Notes: generated from the sequence alone by a model not told the origin. Counted from the first letter of the stretch, positions 38,515 to 47,548 are shown. The stretch is DNA of 64,000 nucleotides from Streptomyces sp. JH14 (GCF_029428675.1 NZ_JAJNEL010000001.1:1922001-1986000), one strand, 5' to 3'. A program made the numbers and translations.

Positions 38515-39765
38515 ATGCCGCGCGATGCTACCCCGGACCCATACGCCGACCCCATGGCATTCGGTCAGCGCATGCAGATCCTCCGCACAAGGCGCGGCAT
38601 GAGCCGCCCCGTGGTGGCCGGCCTGCTCGGCATGTCCCCGTCGTGGGTGAAGCAAGTTGAGGCGGGACAGATCCGGATGCCCAGGCTTCCCGTGATCCTG
38701 CGTATCGCCGAGCTGCTGCGCGTGCGGGACCTCTCCGATCTGACCGGCGATCAGAGCCAGGCAGTAGACCTGTTCATCGGACCCGGCCACTCCCGGCTGC
38801 CCGCAGTCCGGGATGCTGTCAACGCCCTGTCGCTGGACGGGGACCACAAGGCTCCATCTGCTGAGCACCTGGGGGCCCGGCTCGCGAAGGCGTGGGCAGC
38901 GCGGCACCAGGCACCCAACCACCGCGAGGTCATCGGCGGCCTGCTGCCCGGCCTGATCCGCGACGCCCAACTCACCGTGCGGCAGGCTGATTCGGCAACG
39001 GACCGACGCGCGGCGCAGGCCGTGCTGTCCGAGGTCTACTCGCTGTCGCAGTTCTTCGTGGCTTACCAGCCCGACAGCGCCCTGCTGTGGCGGGTGGCCG
39101 AGCGCGGCATGGTCGCTGCGCAGGAGTCCGAGGACCCGCACGCGATCGGCGTCGCCGCATGGCTGGCAGCGCAGGCACACCGCGATTCAGGGCCCTCACA
39201 TTTCGACGCCGCCGACGCCATGACGATGGAGGCCCTCGGCTACCTCGACCGATTCCTGCCCGACGCCGACGACCGCACCGTCGCCATCGCGGGCGCGTTG
39301 CAGTTCGAGGCCGGATACACCGCTGCCCGCCGAGGAGAGAACGGCTCCGCGTGGGCGTGGTGGGACAAGGCGCAGGCCACCGCCCGCCGCCTGGCCCCCG
39401 GCTACTACCACCCGATCACATCGTTTTCGCAGGCCATCATGGGCGCCCATGCCGTGACGGTGGCAGTGGAGCTGCGGGCCGGCGGGGAGTCGGTGCGGCA
39501 GGCCGTCGCAGCGGACGCGACCTCGATTCCGTCCCGGCCGCGGCTCGCCCGGCACCGGATCGAGGAGGCCCGCGCGTACCAGCTCGATGGGCAGGCAGAG
39601 ACCGCGCTCGCCACCCTGGAGAAAGCGCATCGGGCCGCGCCCGAGACGATCCGCTACAACGGCTACGCGAGGCGCATCGTGCTGGAGGAGACGGAGTCTC
39701 GAGTCCCGGCCCGACGACAGCGCGCTGCTGTGCTCGCCGAGCAACTCGGGCTCCTCGCCGCGTAG
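38515..39765 (+). CDS. XRE-family helix-turn-helix regulator with long helical C-terminus
   Basis: 416 residues from ATG 38515 (GAGGGGCAAGG upstream). HTH at residues about 16-70: GQRMQILRTRRGMSRPVVAGLLGMSPSWVKQVEAGQIRMP. The remaining ~340 residues are helical and TPR-like (AQAVLSEVYSLSQFF, AGALQFEAGYTAARRGENGSAWAWWDKA), a common streptomycete layout in which the repeats bind a peptide or a partner. Such regulators often sit in integrative elements and pair with a small zinc-ribbon protein, as here. A terminator follows at 39778-39806. Confidence 0.88.
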   Translation: MPRDATPDPYADPMAFGQRMQILRTRRGMSRPVVAGLLGMSPSWVKQVEAGQIRMPRLPVILRIAELLRVRDLSDLTGDQSQAVDLFIGPGHSRLPAVRDAVNALSLDGDHKAPSAEHLGARLAKAWAARHQAPNHREVIGGLLPGLIRDAQLTVRQADSATDRRAAQAVLSEVYSLSQFFVAYQPDSALLWRVAERGMVAAQESEDPHAIGVAAWLAAQAHRDSGPSHFDAADAMTMEALGYLDRFLPDADDRTVAIAGALQFEAGYTAARRGENGSAWAWWDKAQATARRLAPGYYHPITSFSQAIMGAHAVTVAVELRAGGESVRQAVAADATSIPSRPRLARHRIEEARAYQLDGQAETALATLEKAHRAAPETIRYNGYARRIVLEETESRVPARRQRAAVLAEQLGLLAA

Positions 39766-39777
39766 CTCGAACCCATG

Positions 39778-39806
39778 AACGAGGGGCAGGGATCCTGCCC
39801 CTTGTT
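39778..39806 (+). terminator. Terminator after the XRE gene
   Basis: AACGAGGGGCAGG and CCTGCCCCTTGTT pair around a GAT loop (13-bp stem with one G-T pair). Confidence 0.75.
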
Positions 39807-39861
39807 CGCTGTGCCCGCTCGTACCGTCAGGAGACTGCCGACGAGACGATCTGGGGACGCC

Positions 39862-40104
39862 ATGGCCGTGAGGGATCTACCGCCAGTCAACGAGCTCACC
39901 GAGCAACAGCGCCGCGGGTGGCATTGCGTCTGGTGCCGGCACCCCCTCACGGTGGGCGACGACATCGACCTCGGAGAGCGGCGCGCCCGGCCGACCGACG
40001 GGGCCGCGTACTCATGGTTCCCCCGCGCCTGCGCCGACACCGAGGCGTGCACGGAGCGGACCGAAAAGCAGGCCACGGACCCGCTGCACCAGGGGCGGGC
40101 GTGA
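39862..40104 (+). CDS. Small zinc-ribbon protein of integrative-element type
   Basis: 80 residues from ATG 39862. LTEQQRRGWHCVWCRHPLTVGDDIDLG has one CxxC knuckle, and HPRAC-like FPRACADTEAC supplies the second. Related short proteins accompany XRE regulators and spdB genes on actinomycete elements. Function unknown. Weak ribosome site (GGGGAC). Confidence 0.65.
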   Translation: MAVRDLPPVNELTEQQRRGWHCVWCRHPLTVGDDIDLGERRARPTDGAAYSWFPRACADTEACTERTEKQATDPLHQGRA

Positions 40105-40236
40105 GGTGCGCCCGATGTGACCAGGCCGACGGTGGCCGTGGTGCGGGCAGGCCTATGTCCGGACGAGGTCGGCGAGCGCGTACATGGATCACGGTTTCGG
40201 GCATGCGTACGAAGATCACCCGTGGGCGTGGAGGCC

Positions 40237-40719
40237 CTAGTCGTCGAGCATGTCGGTGGTGTTGTACTGGTCGTGCCTGATCCTGAAGGCTTTCAGCTCT
40301 TCGCTGCTGCGCTGTGAGTACTCCGCCAACTTCTCGAAGTACTCCTCCCTGGGAGCTCCCGGTGTGAAGAGCAGCAACAGCGATACCGGGTCGTCGCTGT
40401 CGTTCTGGAAGGCGTGGAGCCCGCCGGGCGGTACGTAGAGGAAGTCACCCTCGCCTCCTGTGACCCAGCGCTCACCGTTGTAGAGCCGGATTTCGCCGGA
40501 GAGGACGTAGAAGGACTCGGAGATCGTACGGTGGAAGTGTTCCGCGGCGCCCTTGACCTTCGGTCCCATGTCGATCTTGTACAGGCCGAACTCGCCGTTG
40601 GTGTTCTCCTGGCTGGCCACGTAGCTGATGAAACCGGTGTCGGGCTCCGGGGACGCAGGTCGGAACCATGCGCTGACCTGGCCTCTTTCGCCGAGATAGC
40701 GGGGCTCTGGATAGGACAT
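40237..40719 (-). CDS. Cupin-domain protein
   Basis: 160 residues, ATG 40719 with GAAGGGA upstream. The cupin motif 1 is EHFHRTISESFYVLSGEIRLYNG (two His and a Glu for metal) and motif 2 is GDFLYVPPGGLHAFQNDSD. Such single-domain cupins act as isomerases, dioxygenases or binding proteins. It reads in the same direction as the P450, reductase and ferredoxin genes just upstream (179 bp gap) and may be the last gene of that operon. Confidence 0.85.
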   Translation of the reverse strand: MSYPEPRYLGERGQVSAWFRPASPEPDTGFISYVASQENTNGEFGLYKIDMGPKVKGAAEHFHRTISESFYVLSGEIRLYNGERWVTGGEGDFLYVPPGGLHAFQNDSDDPVSLLLLFTPGAPREEYFEKLAEYSQRSSEELKAFRIRHDQYNTTDMLDD

Positions 40720-40897
40720 GGCGACTTCCCTTCGGGTCGGCGGTATGGCACCGCACAGGAGGGGCCCAGGGAGGCGTCATGCAGCACCGCACTGAGCTGG
40801 CCCTGATCGAATCGACCACGCACCGGACTGCGGAGCCGGACCGCCTGCGGCCAAACTGCCACTGACGAGTGCCGAGGTCGGCATCGGGCGGCGATGC

Positions 40898-42106
40898 TCA
40901 GGCTCTGAGGCCTTCGATGGCGACGGGAAGATGGCGGGGGCCCCGCAGAACCGCGTTGGCGCGGTACGGCGGCGGGTCCTCGAGCAGGCCGGAGAACTTG
41001 ACCCGGCGAAAGAGTTCGGGCACGGCCAGATGTAGTTCTATACGGGCGAGCGGGGCGCCGAAGCAGTAGTGGATGCCGGTGTAGAAGCCCAGGTGCTCGT
41101 TGTCCTTGCGGTCGGGATCGAACCGGTCGGGGTCCTTGAAACGTTTGGGGTCGCGGTTGGCCGCGGCCAGCATGAGCCAGACCGGTGAGCCCTTGGGAAT
41201 GGTGGTACCGGCGACGTCGATGTCCGCCAGGGCGGTGGTCCACGGGACGAACTGGACCGGGGGCTCGTATCGCAGTACTTCCTCGATGAGCGGGACGGCC
41301 AGGTCCGGGTCCTTCTGGAACCGGTCAAGGACGTCGGGGTGGCGCAGCAGTGTGAGGGTCGTGTTGGTGATCGCGTTGACGGTGGTCTCGTGGCCGGCGA
41401 CGAGGAGCAGCACCGCGGTGGCCTCCAGGTCTGCCGGTGTCATGTCGGGGACGAGCGCGCTGAGCATCCCGGGGCCGGGGTGGCGGCGTTTGGTCTCGAT
41501 CAGGTCGGACAGGTAGGCGCCGATGTCCTGGCGCGCCCGCTGTGCCTTTTCCTGGCCGCTCCCGTCGGCGGCTTGGGGATCGATTCCGGACGCCAGGGCG
41601 TCGGCCCAGCCGTGGAAGAGTGGTTCGTCCTCGCGCGGCACGCCGAGGACCTTGCAGATGGCGGTGACGGGGAGGGGGTAGGCAAAGTCCTCGACGATGT
41701 CGACCTGGTCCTTGCCTTCCAAGGCGTCGAGCAGCTCGGTGACGACCTTGGCCAGCTCTCCGCGCAGACCGTCGAGGAATCCGGGGCTGTGCGGAGGACC
41801 GAACGGCCGGTTGATGGTGTCGCGCAGCCGGTCGTGCTCGGGCGGGTCGGTGAAGATGAAGCTGGGCGGCAGACCGGTCTCCTCCGACGGCTGCCCGGGA
41901 CGGACGTGGCCCGGTGGGCGGTGGCGTGTGTCGTTGCTCAGCCGCGGGTCGTTGGCCAGGTTCCGCACCTCGTAGTAGGTGCTGACCAGGTAGGTGCCGT
42001 CGTCCTCCCGCCTGACGGGTGTCTTGCGCAGTTCCGCGTAGAGCGGGTACGGATCGGCCCGATTGGCGTAGTCGGTGATCTGCGCGGAGATGGTGCCGGG
42101 CGTCAT
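40898..42106 (-). CDS. Cytochrome P450
   Basis: 402 residues, ATG 42106 with AGGAGA upstream. I-helix motif AGHETTVNAI near 240, ExxR in EEVLRYEPP near 280, and heme loop HLGFYTGIHYCFGAPLARIE with axial Cys348. The heme loop has YTGIHYC where most actinomycete P450s have GxGxHxC; the first glycine position is filled by tyrosine-threonine, an unusual variant. General resemblance is to macrolide/secondary-metabolite hydroxylases (CYP107-like clans), but the substrate is unknown. Adjacent genes supply its ferredoxin and reductase. Confidence 0.88.
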   Translation of the reverse strand: MTPGTISAQITDYANRADPYPLYAELRKTPVRREDDGTYLVSTYYEVRNLANDPRLSNDTRHRPPGHVRPGQPSEETGLPPSFIFTDPPEHDRLRDTINRPFGPPHSPGFLDGLRGELAKVVTELLDALEGKDQVDIVEDFAYPLPVTAICKVLGVPREDEPLFHGWADALASGIDPQAADGSGQEKAQRARQDIGAYLSDLIETKRRHPGPGMLSALVPDMTPADLEATAVLLLVAGHETTVNAITNTTLTLLRHPDVLDRFQKDPDLAVPLIEEVLRYEPPVQFVPWTTALADIDVAGTTIPKGSPVWLMLAAANRDPKRFKDPDRFDPDRKDNEHLGFYTGIHYCFGAPLARIELHLAVPELFRRVKFSGLLEDPPPYRANAVLRGPRHLPVAIEGLRA

Positions 42107-42145
42107 GGTGTCTCCTACGAGCTCCGGGCGGCACAGGGCCGGTGA

Positions 42146-43540
42146 TCAGGCATGCGATGGAACGAACTCGACACGCCGCTCGCTCGGTGAGTGACCCGTC
42201 AGCGTGACCGTGGCCCCGTGGGTGGGCAGGTGGGGGTCGGGGAAGGCCGGGTCGATCGGCTGCAGCGTTTCGGTCCGACGGTCGACCGTGCAGTATTGCG
42301 GCGGGAACGGTGCGCCGGCCGCGATCTGCTGCTCATAGAACCCCAGCCACTTCGCTCCGTCGAAGGAGGCCGCGGCGATGACACGACCGCGGTACCCGTA
42401 CACCGCGACGAACCGCCCCTCGTCGAGCGCCCCCTGGGCGACGACCAGCTGGTCGCCCAGCGGGGGCACACCCACCGACTTGATGTTGACACCGAACTGG
42501 GAGGACCAGAAGGTCGGCAGCCACAGATGGGGACGGCGTTCCGGACCTGCACAGATCATGTTGTGGGCGGCGATCTCGGCCTGTTCGACCGCGTTGCCCC
42601 AGTGCTCCAGCGACAGGAACTGGTAGTCGAACAGCGGGTGGGGGCTGCGGGCGACGTCGCCGGCGGCGTAGATGTCGTCGGTGACGATGCCGTTGACGTC
42701 GAACACCCGGCATCCGGCGTCGCAGGCGATCCCCCTGGGGCCGGCGGCCACTCCGGAGCCGGCGAGCCATTCGGTGTTCCGCATCGCACCGAGCGAGACG
42801 ACCGCCACCTCCACGTCGATCGCCGAACCGTCGGACAGATGGGCGCGCCTGAGTCGTCCCACATCGTCGCCCTCGAGGGCAGTGACGCTGATGCCGCAGC
42901 GCAGGTCGACTCCGTGCTTGCGCTGCAGCCCGTCAGCGACCGCGCCGATCACTCCGCCGAGTGCGCCCACCAGCGGTGCCGGGCCGCGTTCGGCGACTGT
43001 GACCTCGAGGCCCAGCTCGCGGCAGGCGGAGGCGACCTCGGAGCCGGTGAATCCGGCGCCGATCACCAGTACCCGGGACACGCCACTTGTCAGCTTCCGG
43101 TGCAGGCGTGCGGAGTCGTCGCGGGTACGCAGCACGAACACCCCGTCCAGCGCGGCCTCTTCCGGGTGGAACCAGGGCCGCGCTCTGGTCCCGGTCGTGA
43201 TCAGCAGACGGTCGTAGGGGACGGTGTCGCCGTTCGCCAGGCATACCTGCTTGGCGTCGCGGTCAAGGCTTTCGGCGGCAACGCCCAGGCGCCATTCGGC
43301 GTCGATGTCGCGCCGCCGTGGCAGTGCGGTGTCCTCGGGCCGTGCCCGTCCGAGCAGTGCCTGCTTGGACAGCGGCGGCCGGTCGTACGGTTCGTACGGC
43401 TCGTCGCCGATCATGGTCAGCGATCCGGCGAAGCCCTTCTCGCGCAAGGTCTCCGCCGCGCGCAGACCCGCCAGCGAGGCGCCGACGACAACAATGCGGC
43501 CCTGCCGGCGCAGGACCTCGACGTCCGTGTCAGCCGACAT
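42146..43540 (-). CDS. FAD-dependent ferredoxin reductase
   Basis: 464 residues from ATG 43540. FAD-binding GRIVVVGASLAGLRAAETLR near residue 14, GDEPYEPYDRPPLSK near 45, NAD-binding VLVIGAGFTGSEVA near 160, and the second FAD contact DIYAAGDVA near 295. C-terminal reductase domain to the end. Length is about 50 residues above the usual 410. Transfers electrons from NAD(P)H to the ferredoxin encoded directly upstream, which passes them to the P450. Start overlaps the ferredoxin stop by 11 nt, so translation is coupled. Confidence 0.9.
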   Translation of the reverse strand: MSADTDVEVLRRQGRIVVVGASLAGLRAAETLREKGFAGSLTMIGDEPYEPYDRPPLSKQALLGRARPEDTALPRRRDIDAEWRLGVAAESLDRDAKQVCLANGDTVPYDRLLITTGTRARPWFHPEEAALDGVFVLRTRDDSARLHRKLTSGVSRVLVIGAGFTGSEVASACRELGLEVTVAERGPAPLVGALGGVIGAVADGLQRKHGVDLRCGISVTALEGDDVGRLRRAHLSDGSAIDVEVAVVSLGAMRNTEWLAGSGVAAGPRGIACDAGCRVFDVNGIVTDDIYAAGDVARSPHPLFDYQFLSLEHWGNAVEQAEIAAHNMICAGPERRPHLWLPTFWSSQFGVNIKSVGVPPLGDQLVVAQGALDEGRFVAVYGYRGRVIAAASFDGAKWLGFYEQQIAAGAPFPPQYCTVDRRTETLQPIDPAFPDPHLPTHGATVTLTGHSPSERRVEFVPSHA

Positions 43541-43757
43541 GGGGCTCCACACCCTTCGTCGGCTCGTCGGAGTAGTCGACAAGGATGGCTTGGACCGGGC
43601 AAGCGGCAGCAGCCTTTTCCACCCGGTCACTTTGTGCCTCGTCGAAGCGAGGGGAGAACAGCAGCGCTTCGTCCCCGTGCAGGGAGAAGACATCCGGGGC
43701 GAGAAAGACGCACTGCGCGTACCCCTGGCACCGGTTGAGATCGACGACAAGCCTCAT
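43530..43757 (-). CDS. [3Fe-4S]-type ferredoxin
   Basis: 75 residues from ATG 43757; a GTG three codons upstream is an alternative. Three cysteines: Cys10 and Cys16 in CQGYAQC, and Cys53 in ACPVQAI. Tyr13 replaces the cysteine that a 4Fe cluster would need, as in P450 ferredoxins of streptomycetes. First gene of the ferredoxin-reductase-P450-(cupin) unit. Confidence 0.88.
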   Translation of the reverse strand: MRLVVDLNRCQGYAQCVFLAPDVFSLHGDEALLFSPRFDEAQSDRVEKAAAACPVQAILVDYSDEPTKGVEPHVG

Positions 43758-43950
43758 CAGGAACACGCTCTCTGCAGGGCCGCGGTCGCCGTCGGCTCCG
43801 CAGTCCTTGCGCTCGGTTCACGATTGGCGGACATGCCTCATGTCCAGGGTCGCCCCCTCCAGGGCTGGCTTGCAAGGCGAGGGGTTCAGGGCGAGCCTCA
43901 TCTGACCAACCGCGTGTCTACCGCTGTCGGGGCCTCCCCCTGTTCCGTGA

Positions 43951-44003
43951 GCGTCGTCCGCCAGCGACCGCTGTTCCCCGCTGTTTCCCGACTGAACGGG
44001 CAC
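43951..44003. repeat. Imperfect 53-bp direct repeat, copy 1
   Basis: GACCGCTGTTCCCCG and the flanking bases recur at 50051-50103 (GGCCGCTGTTCCCCG), ending in GGGCAC in both. The second copy lies just after a tRNA-Ser fragment, so both may be flanks of an integration site. Confidence 0.5.
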
Positions 44004-44074
44004 GGGAGGGGTACACGACGGCCTCGTTGGTGGGCGTGGGCATGCGACGGGCAGGGGCACGTCAGACTGCCGCT

Positions 44075-44341
44075 ATGTGGATACCAGTGGCAGTGACGAC
44101 AGTGCTCTTCGTGCTCGCGTCGGTCTCTGCGATTTTCCAGGCCAGCAAGGGCCAGTGGTGGACCGCTGCCGCGCATTTTCTGCCTTCCCTCGGTGTGGCC
44201 GCGATGCTTGGTGGCATGGAATGGCAGCACACGCCGCTCTTCTGGCTGGCGGGCATCATGTTCGTAGTGGCCGGCTTCGGCGCGGAAGCCATGGCCTACT
44301 GGAGAACTCGAACGGCTGGCAGGGGGCAGGTGGACCAGTGA
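44075..44341 (+). CDS. Small membrane protein
   Basis: 88 residues from ATG 44075. Two or three hydrophobic segments: WIPVAVTTVLFVLASVSAIF, AAHFLPSLGVAAMLGGM and FWLAGIMFVVAGFGAEAMAY, then a basic tail. No family recognised. A strong terminator follows 16 bp later. Confidence 0.6.
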   Translation: MWIPVAVTTVLFVLASVSAIFQASKGQWWTAAAHFLPSLGVAAMLGGMEWQHTPLFWLAGIMFVVAGFGAEAMAYWRTRTAGRGQVDQ

Positions 44342-44356
44342 TCGCGGCCACGTGAC

Positions 44357-44384
44357 GGCCCGCCGCCCGTGAGGGCGGCGGGCC
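44357..44384. terminator. Terminator between convergent genes
   Basis: GGCCCGCCGCCC and GGGCGGCGGGCC, perfect 12-bp stem, GTGA loop. Confidence 0.8.
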
Positions 44385-44436
44385 GACGAAATGGAGCCCG
44401 CAGGTAGTCGGCCTTGAGGACCAATCCCGACCTGAT

Positions 44437-45390
44437 TCAGCCGTGCTGGTGCTGGACGAGCGCGGGCGGTGTCCTGCTCATGTACCAACCCTCGACGCGG
44501 GGTCCGACGAGGTCGGACGGCCAGCCGGCCGTCTCGACGGCGGCGTCATAGACGGCGTCACCGAACGCCACAATGGCCTGGTGCGGGTCCGCTGTCTCCC
44601 TGAGCTTGGCCCACGGCAGACGAACCAGACCAGCGTCGGGATGCCAAGCGGCGCCCTCAACACCCCAGGACCGGCCTCCGAGACCGTCCGGCTGGGGCCA
44701 GATGTACGCGTACATGCCGACGTTCGGCGCCGTGGCATCCCCGAAGGAGAATCCCACCGACACGTACGCGTCGAGCTGGGCGTTCTGCATGAACGGCGGC
44801 TGGTCGGGCGGCGGTACGGTGGGCTGCGCCCGGTAACGCGTGGCGGACAGGTCGAAACCGCCCCACATCACACCGACCCGGGGGTGGTGTCCCAGAAAGG
44901 GGGCCTGCCACGCCTCGAGCCCGTCAGCGGCGAGGTTGAACGCTGTCCAGATCAGTCGGGCCGCGTGGCCGTCCCAGGTGCGTTCGACGTTATCGTCCTC
45001 GAAGCGCGGCGGGGCATCCGGAATCTCGCAAATCAACGAGGTGCGTGGTCGGTGTATGCCGAGCTCGTCTGCCGCATCGCAGAAGGACGCATAGAACGTG
45101 GCGACTGATCCCTTGGACAATGGCACCGTCCGCGAGCCGTTGTCGGCCTCGATGACCACGCCACCGTCGAGCAAGTTGTAGTGCACCGTGAAGGTCACGC
45201 CTCGCTGCCGGAGGGTTGGCGTACTGAGCCCCCGGGGGGTGACATCGAGGACGATGTTTCCCCAGCCGACTTCGAAGGGCTCGTCAAGGGTGTACTTGCC
45301 TGCGACCTGTACCACCCGGTTCACGTAGTCAAGCATGGGTGCCAGGTCCTCATAATCCAGCGTCGGCCACGCATTGAGACGTTCGCTCAC
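44437..45390 (-). CDS. DUF5996 family protein
   Basis: 317 residues, GTG 45390. Starts LNAWPTLDYEDLAPMLDYVNRVVQVAGKY, the family's N-terminus, and continues with WGNIVLDVTPRGLSTPTL, HRPRTSLICEIPDAPPRFEDD and a C-terminal part with SVGFSFGDATAPNVGMYAYIWPQPDGL. A cytosolic single-domain protein of unknown function. Complete and in frame. Confidence 0.82.
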   Translation of the reverse strand: MSERLNAWPTLDYEDLAPMLDYVNRVVQVAGKYTLDEPFEVGWGNIVLDVTPRGLSTPTLRQRGVTFTVHYNLLDGGVVIEADNGSRTVPLSKGSVATFYASFCDAADELGIHRPRTSLICEIPDAPPRFEDDNVERTWDGHAARLIWTAFNLAADGLEAWQAPFLGHHPRVGVMWGGFDLSATRYRAQPTVPPPDQPPFMQNAQLDAYVSVGFSFGDATAPNVGMYAYIWPQPDGLGGRSWGVEGAAWHPDAGLVRLPWAKLRETADPHQAIVAFGDAVYDAAVETAGWPSDLVGPRVEGWYMSRTPPALVQHQHG

Positions 45391-45643
45391 AGGGAGCCTC
45401 CCAACGTGTCGATCGGATCAGCGGGAGGGGACGTCACATACCGCGCCCGCTCCCCCATGCAGCGACGGGCGGGCCTCGGACACCGAACTGCGATCCAGTA
45501 ACCAATTCTCACACGCAGGTCAGGGTCCTGCCCGCTCGGTGGCGCCGGGCGTCCGACGTGCCGGGCCAGCAGTCACGCATCGGTCACCTCGGTGACGACG
45601 GCGCGACAACCGTTGTCAACAGCTCACAGTCTGCTGAGCAGGC

Positions 45644-45909
45644 CTACTGTCTCCGCAGCACCTCGTTCGCCCGCCTGAGCTGGACGTTCTCCTTGCGCAG
45701 GACCGTGAGTTCCGCGCGTTCATCGGTGGTGAGGCGGTCGTCGCGCTCGCCGGCGTCCGCCTCGGCCTGCCGGATCCAGCCGCGCATGGCCTCCGGGTGC
45801 ACGCCGAGCTCGGCGGCGAGCGTTTTGATCTGGGGCCTCGGGTCGGAGATGCGCTACATCCGCACCGCACGCTCACACAACTCCAGCGGTATTTCCTGGG
45901 GGCGGCCAT
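45644..45909 (-). pseudogene. IS3-family transposase OrfA, frameshifted remnant
   Basis: Starts MAAPRKY, then shifts frame (a base missing after TAC) to LELCERAVRM, an in-frame TAG, RISDPRPQIKTLAAELGVHPE, a WIRQAEAD segment and the leucine-zipper end LTVLRKENVQLRRANEVLRR. That is the whole IS3 OrfA layout with two lesions. No OrfB follows, so the element is dead. Confidence 0.8.
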
Positions 45910-46003
45910 GGTCCATGTTCCTCTCATGAGCACCATCTGACCCTCTGTCAACTCACTCCGCTCCCGGGGAAATCCGAGTCGCCCAGCAGAGGCATATGCC
46001 TTG

Positions 46004-46370
46004 TCAGCGACTGGCCCGTTGCCAGGCCGGGTCGAGAGCGATCTGCTGGAGCTGCCCTGTGTCGAGGGCAGGCTCCTTGCGGATGGCGGCAAGCGGATAA
46101 GCAGGGGCGTTGAGAGCGGAGATCACGACGCGCAGGCCGTCCGGGCGCAACGTGTCGACGGACCATTCGACCGTCCCCTTCCCGCCACCGTCGGCGGCGG
46201 CCTTGCTGACGCTGACGCGAGTGCCGTCGGGGAGGGTGTCGGCCTTGCGGAACAGCTTTGCCATGTTGGGGTGTTGGGGATTCCACCGCTGAACGTTCAC
46301 TGCGATCAGGCTCTCGCCCCGGCCGTCGTCGACCACGAGGTGCCCGAAACCCTCCGATCCGGCCATTCCG
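46004..46370 (-). pseudogene. C-terminal part of a truncated hypothetical protein
   Basis: Coding-like frame [21 protein letters not shown]...[28 protein letters not shown]...[23 protein letters not shown], ending DPAWQRASR. Upstream the frame runs into an IS5-type fragment on the other strand, so the N-terminus was lost. Family not recognised; relatives are secreted or membrane proteins in streptomycetes. Confidence 0.5.
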
Positions 46371-46414
46371 GTGCCGGCGGACCGGGTCCGCAACCGGCAG
46401 AGCGCGGTTCGCGC

Positions 46415-46582
46415 GGTGGCAGGCCGCCGAAGTTCGACGGGGACGACTACAAGCAGCGGCATGCTGTCGAGTGCGGCATCAACCGCCTCAAGCGCCACCG
46501 ATCTGTCGCCACCCGGTACGACGAACTCGCCGTCCGCTACGAAGCGACCGCACTGGTCGCAGCGATCAACGAATGGCTCTGA
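46415..46582 (+). pseudogene. C-terminal remnant of an IS5-type transposase
   Basis: Reads [20 protein letters not shown], then [25 protein letters not shown] up to INEWL and stop. This is the ERxINRLK...RYD end (third acidic residue region) of IS5/IS1647-like transposases. The N-terminal two thirds are missing. Confidence 0.75.
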
Positions 46583-46610
46583 ACGACGCAGGAGAGCGGT
46601 GAGTGAGAGC

Positions 46611-46829
46611 TCAGGCGGCAGACACTCGGTCCCCCGCGGAAGCGGAGCGCCTGCCCAGGTTGCGCCAGGCGATGGCGCCCAAAATCGGGAACAGGACCAT
46701 GATGATCAGCCAGCCGGCCTTGGGCAACATGCGAATACGCTGCACAGGCGTCCTGATGCAGTCGACCAGGGCATAGACGTACAACACCGCGACTATGAGG
46801 TAAATCGCGTAGACCAACGCTGACGTCAT
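46611..46829 (-). CDS. PLDc_N-domain small membrane protein
   Basis: 72 residues from ATG 46829 (GAGGTGA upstream). Two helices: LVYAIYLIVAVLYVYALVDCI and AGWLIIMVLFPILGAIAWRNLG, with the RTP and LPKAGW spacing of the phospholipase D nuclease N-terminal (PLDc_N) family of short membrane proteins. Function unknown. Complete. Confidence 0.8.
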   Translation of the reverse strand: MTSALVYAIYLIVAVLYVYALVDCIRTPVQRIRMLPKAGWLIIMVLFPILGAIAWRNLGRRSASAGDRVSAA

Positions 46830-47047
46830 CGGGTCACCTCGTGTGCCAGGGGCGCCTGCCCACTTGTGTGCGGCACAGCCTGGCCCCACTGCCCACCCAT
46901 AGTAACGGCGTCACACAGCGAGGTAACAAGCCCCTTTTGCACCCCTACGGCCAGGAAAAGGGGCAGGGAACGCACGGCCGTCTCACAACGACCGCAGCAG
47001 CGTGACCACCCGCAGCCGAGATCCTTTCGCAACAGTCCCTAAAGCCC

Positions 47048-47266
47048 GTGCCGCTGCGGATCGTGGCCGATCTCACCGACGAGGGCGCCCCCCTGGACAC
47101 AGCCGTAATCCGGCTGCCTGGAGGAGGACAAGCCGTAGTGGTGGTGAAAGGAGAGGCCCGCGGAAACCCATCGGAGATCCAGGAGGCCCCGGAGGCATGG
47201 CCGCGGACACAGCCACACCTTCAGGAGCTGCTGGACGACGAGCCACCAGCCGCTGCCGGCGCGTAG
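47048..47266 (+). CDS. Small acidic hypothetical protein
   Basis: 72 residues, GTG 47048. MPLRIVADLTDEGAPLDTAV, then IRLPGGGQAVVVVKGE and an acidic end. Good codon bias. No family recognised; short orphans like this are common cargo of integrative elements. A strong terminator follows. Confidence 0.5.
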   Translation: MPLRIVADLTDEGAPLDTAVIRLPGGGQAVVVVKGEARGNPSEIQEAPEAWPRTQPHLQELLDDEPPAAAGA

Positions 47267-47275
47267 CGCGAACGC

Positions 47276-47311
47276 AGAAGCGGCCCGTCCCTTAGGGGAC
47301 GGGCCGCTTCT
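47276..47311. terminator. Terminator
   Basis: AGAAGCGGCCCGTCC and GGACGGGCCGCTTCT form a 15-bp stem with a CTTAGG-type loop. Confidence 0.8.
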
Positions 47312-47440
47312 GTATGTGCCGAAGCCTGGCTCTGATCTGCGGTCCCCTCAAGATCGGTTAGGGGATATTCAGGAGAAGGGGTGCGGTCGTGAGGGTGTAG
47401 TCAGAGTGCCTGAACGGGTAGCGAGAGTGCCTGAAAACGC

Positions 47441-47483
47441 AAGGAAAGCCCAGGTCAGATGTGCTCTGACCTGGGCTTTCCTT
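47441..47483. terminator. Perfect 19-bp hairpin before the tRNA fragment
   Basis: AAGGAAAGCCCAGGTCAGA and its exact complement 47465-47483 enclose a TGTGC loop. Hairpins stand in the same position (about 15-20 bp away) beside the tRNA-Val fragments at 33.1 and 51.6 kb. Confidence 0.8.
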
Positions 47484-47503
47484 GTGAAACTTGCTGTTCA
47501 ACG

Positions 47504-47548
47504 TGGTGGGCGCGGACGGTTTCGAACCGCCGACATCTGCTTTGTAAG
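47504..47548 (-). pseudogene. tRNA-Val(UAC) 3' half, attachment-site remnant
   Basis: Minus strand: CTTACAA anticodon loop (UAC), AGCAG, ATGTC, T-arm GGCGG-TTCGAAA-CCGTC, acceptor CGCGCCC, A, CCA. The 5' half is absent. 43 of 45 bases match the copy at 51590-51634. Confidence 0.8.
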
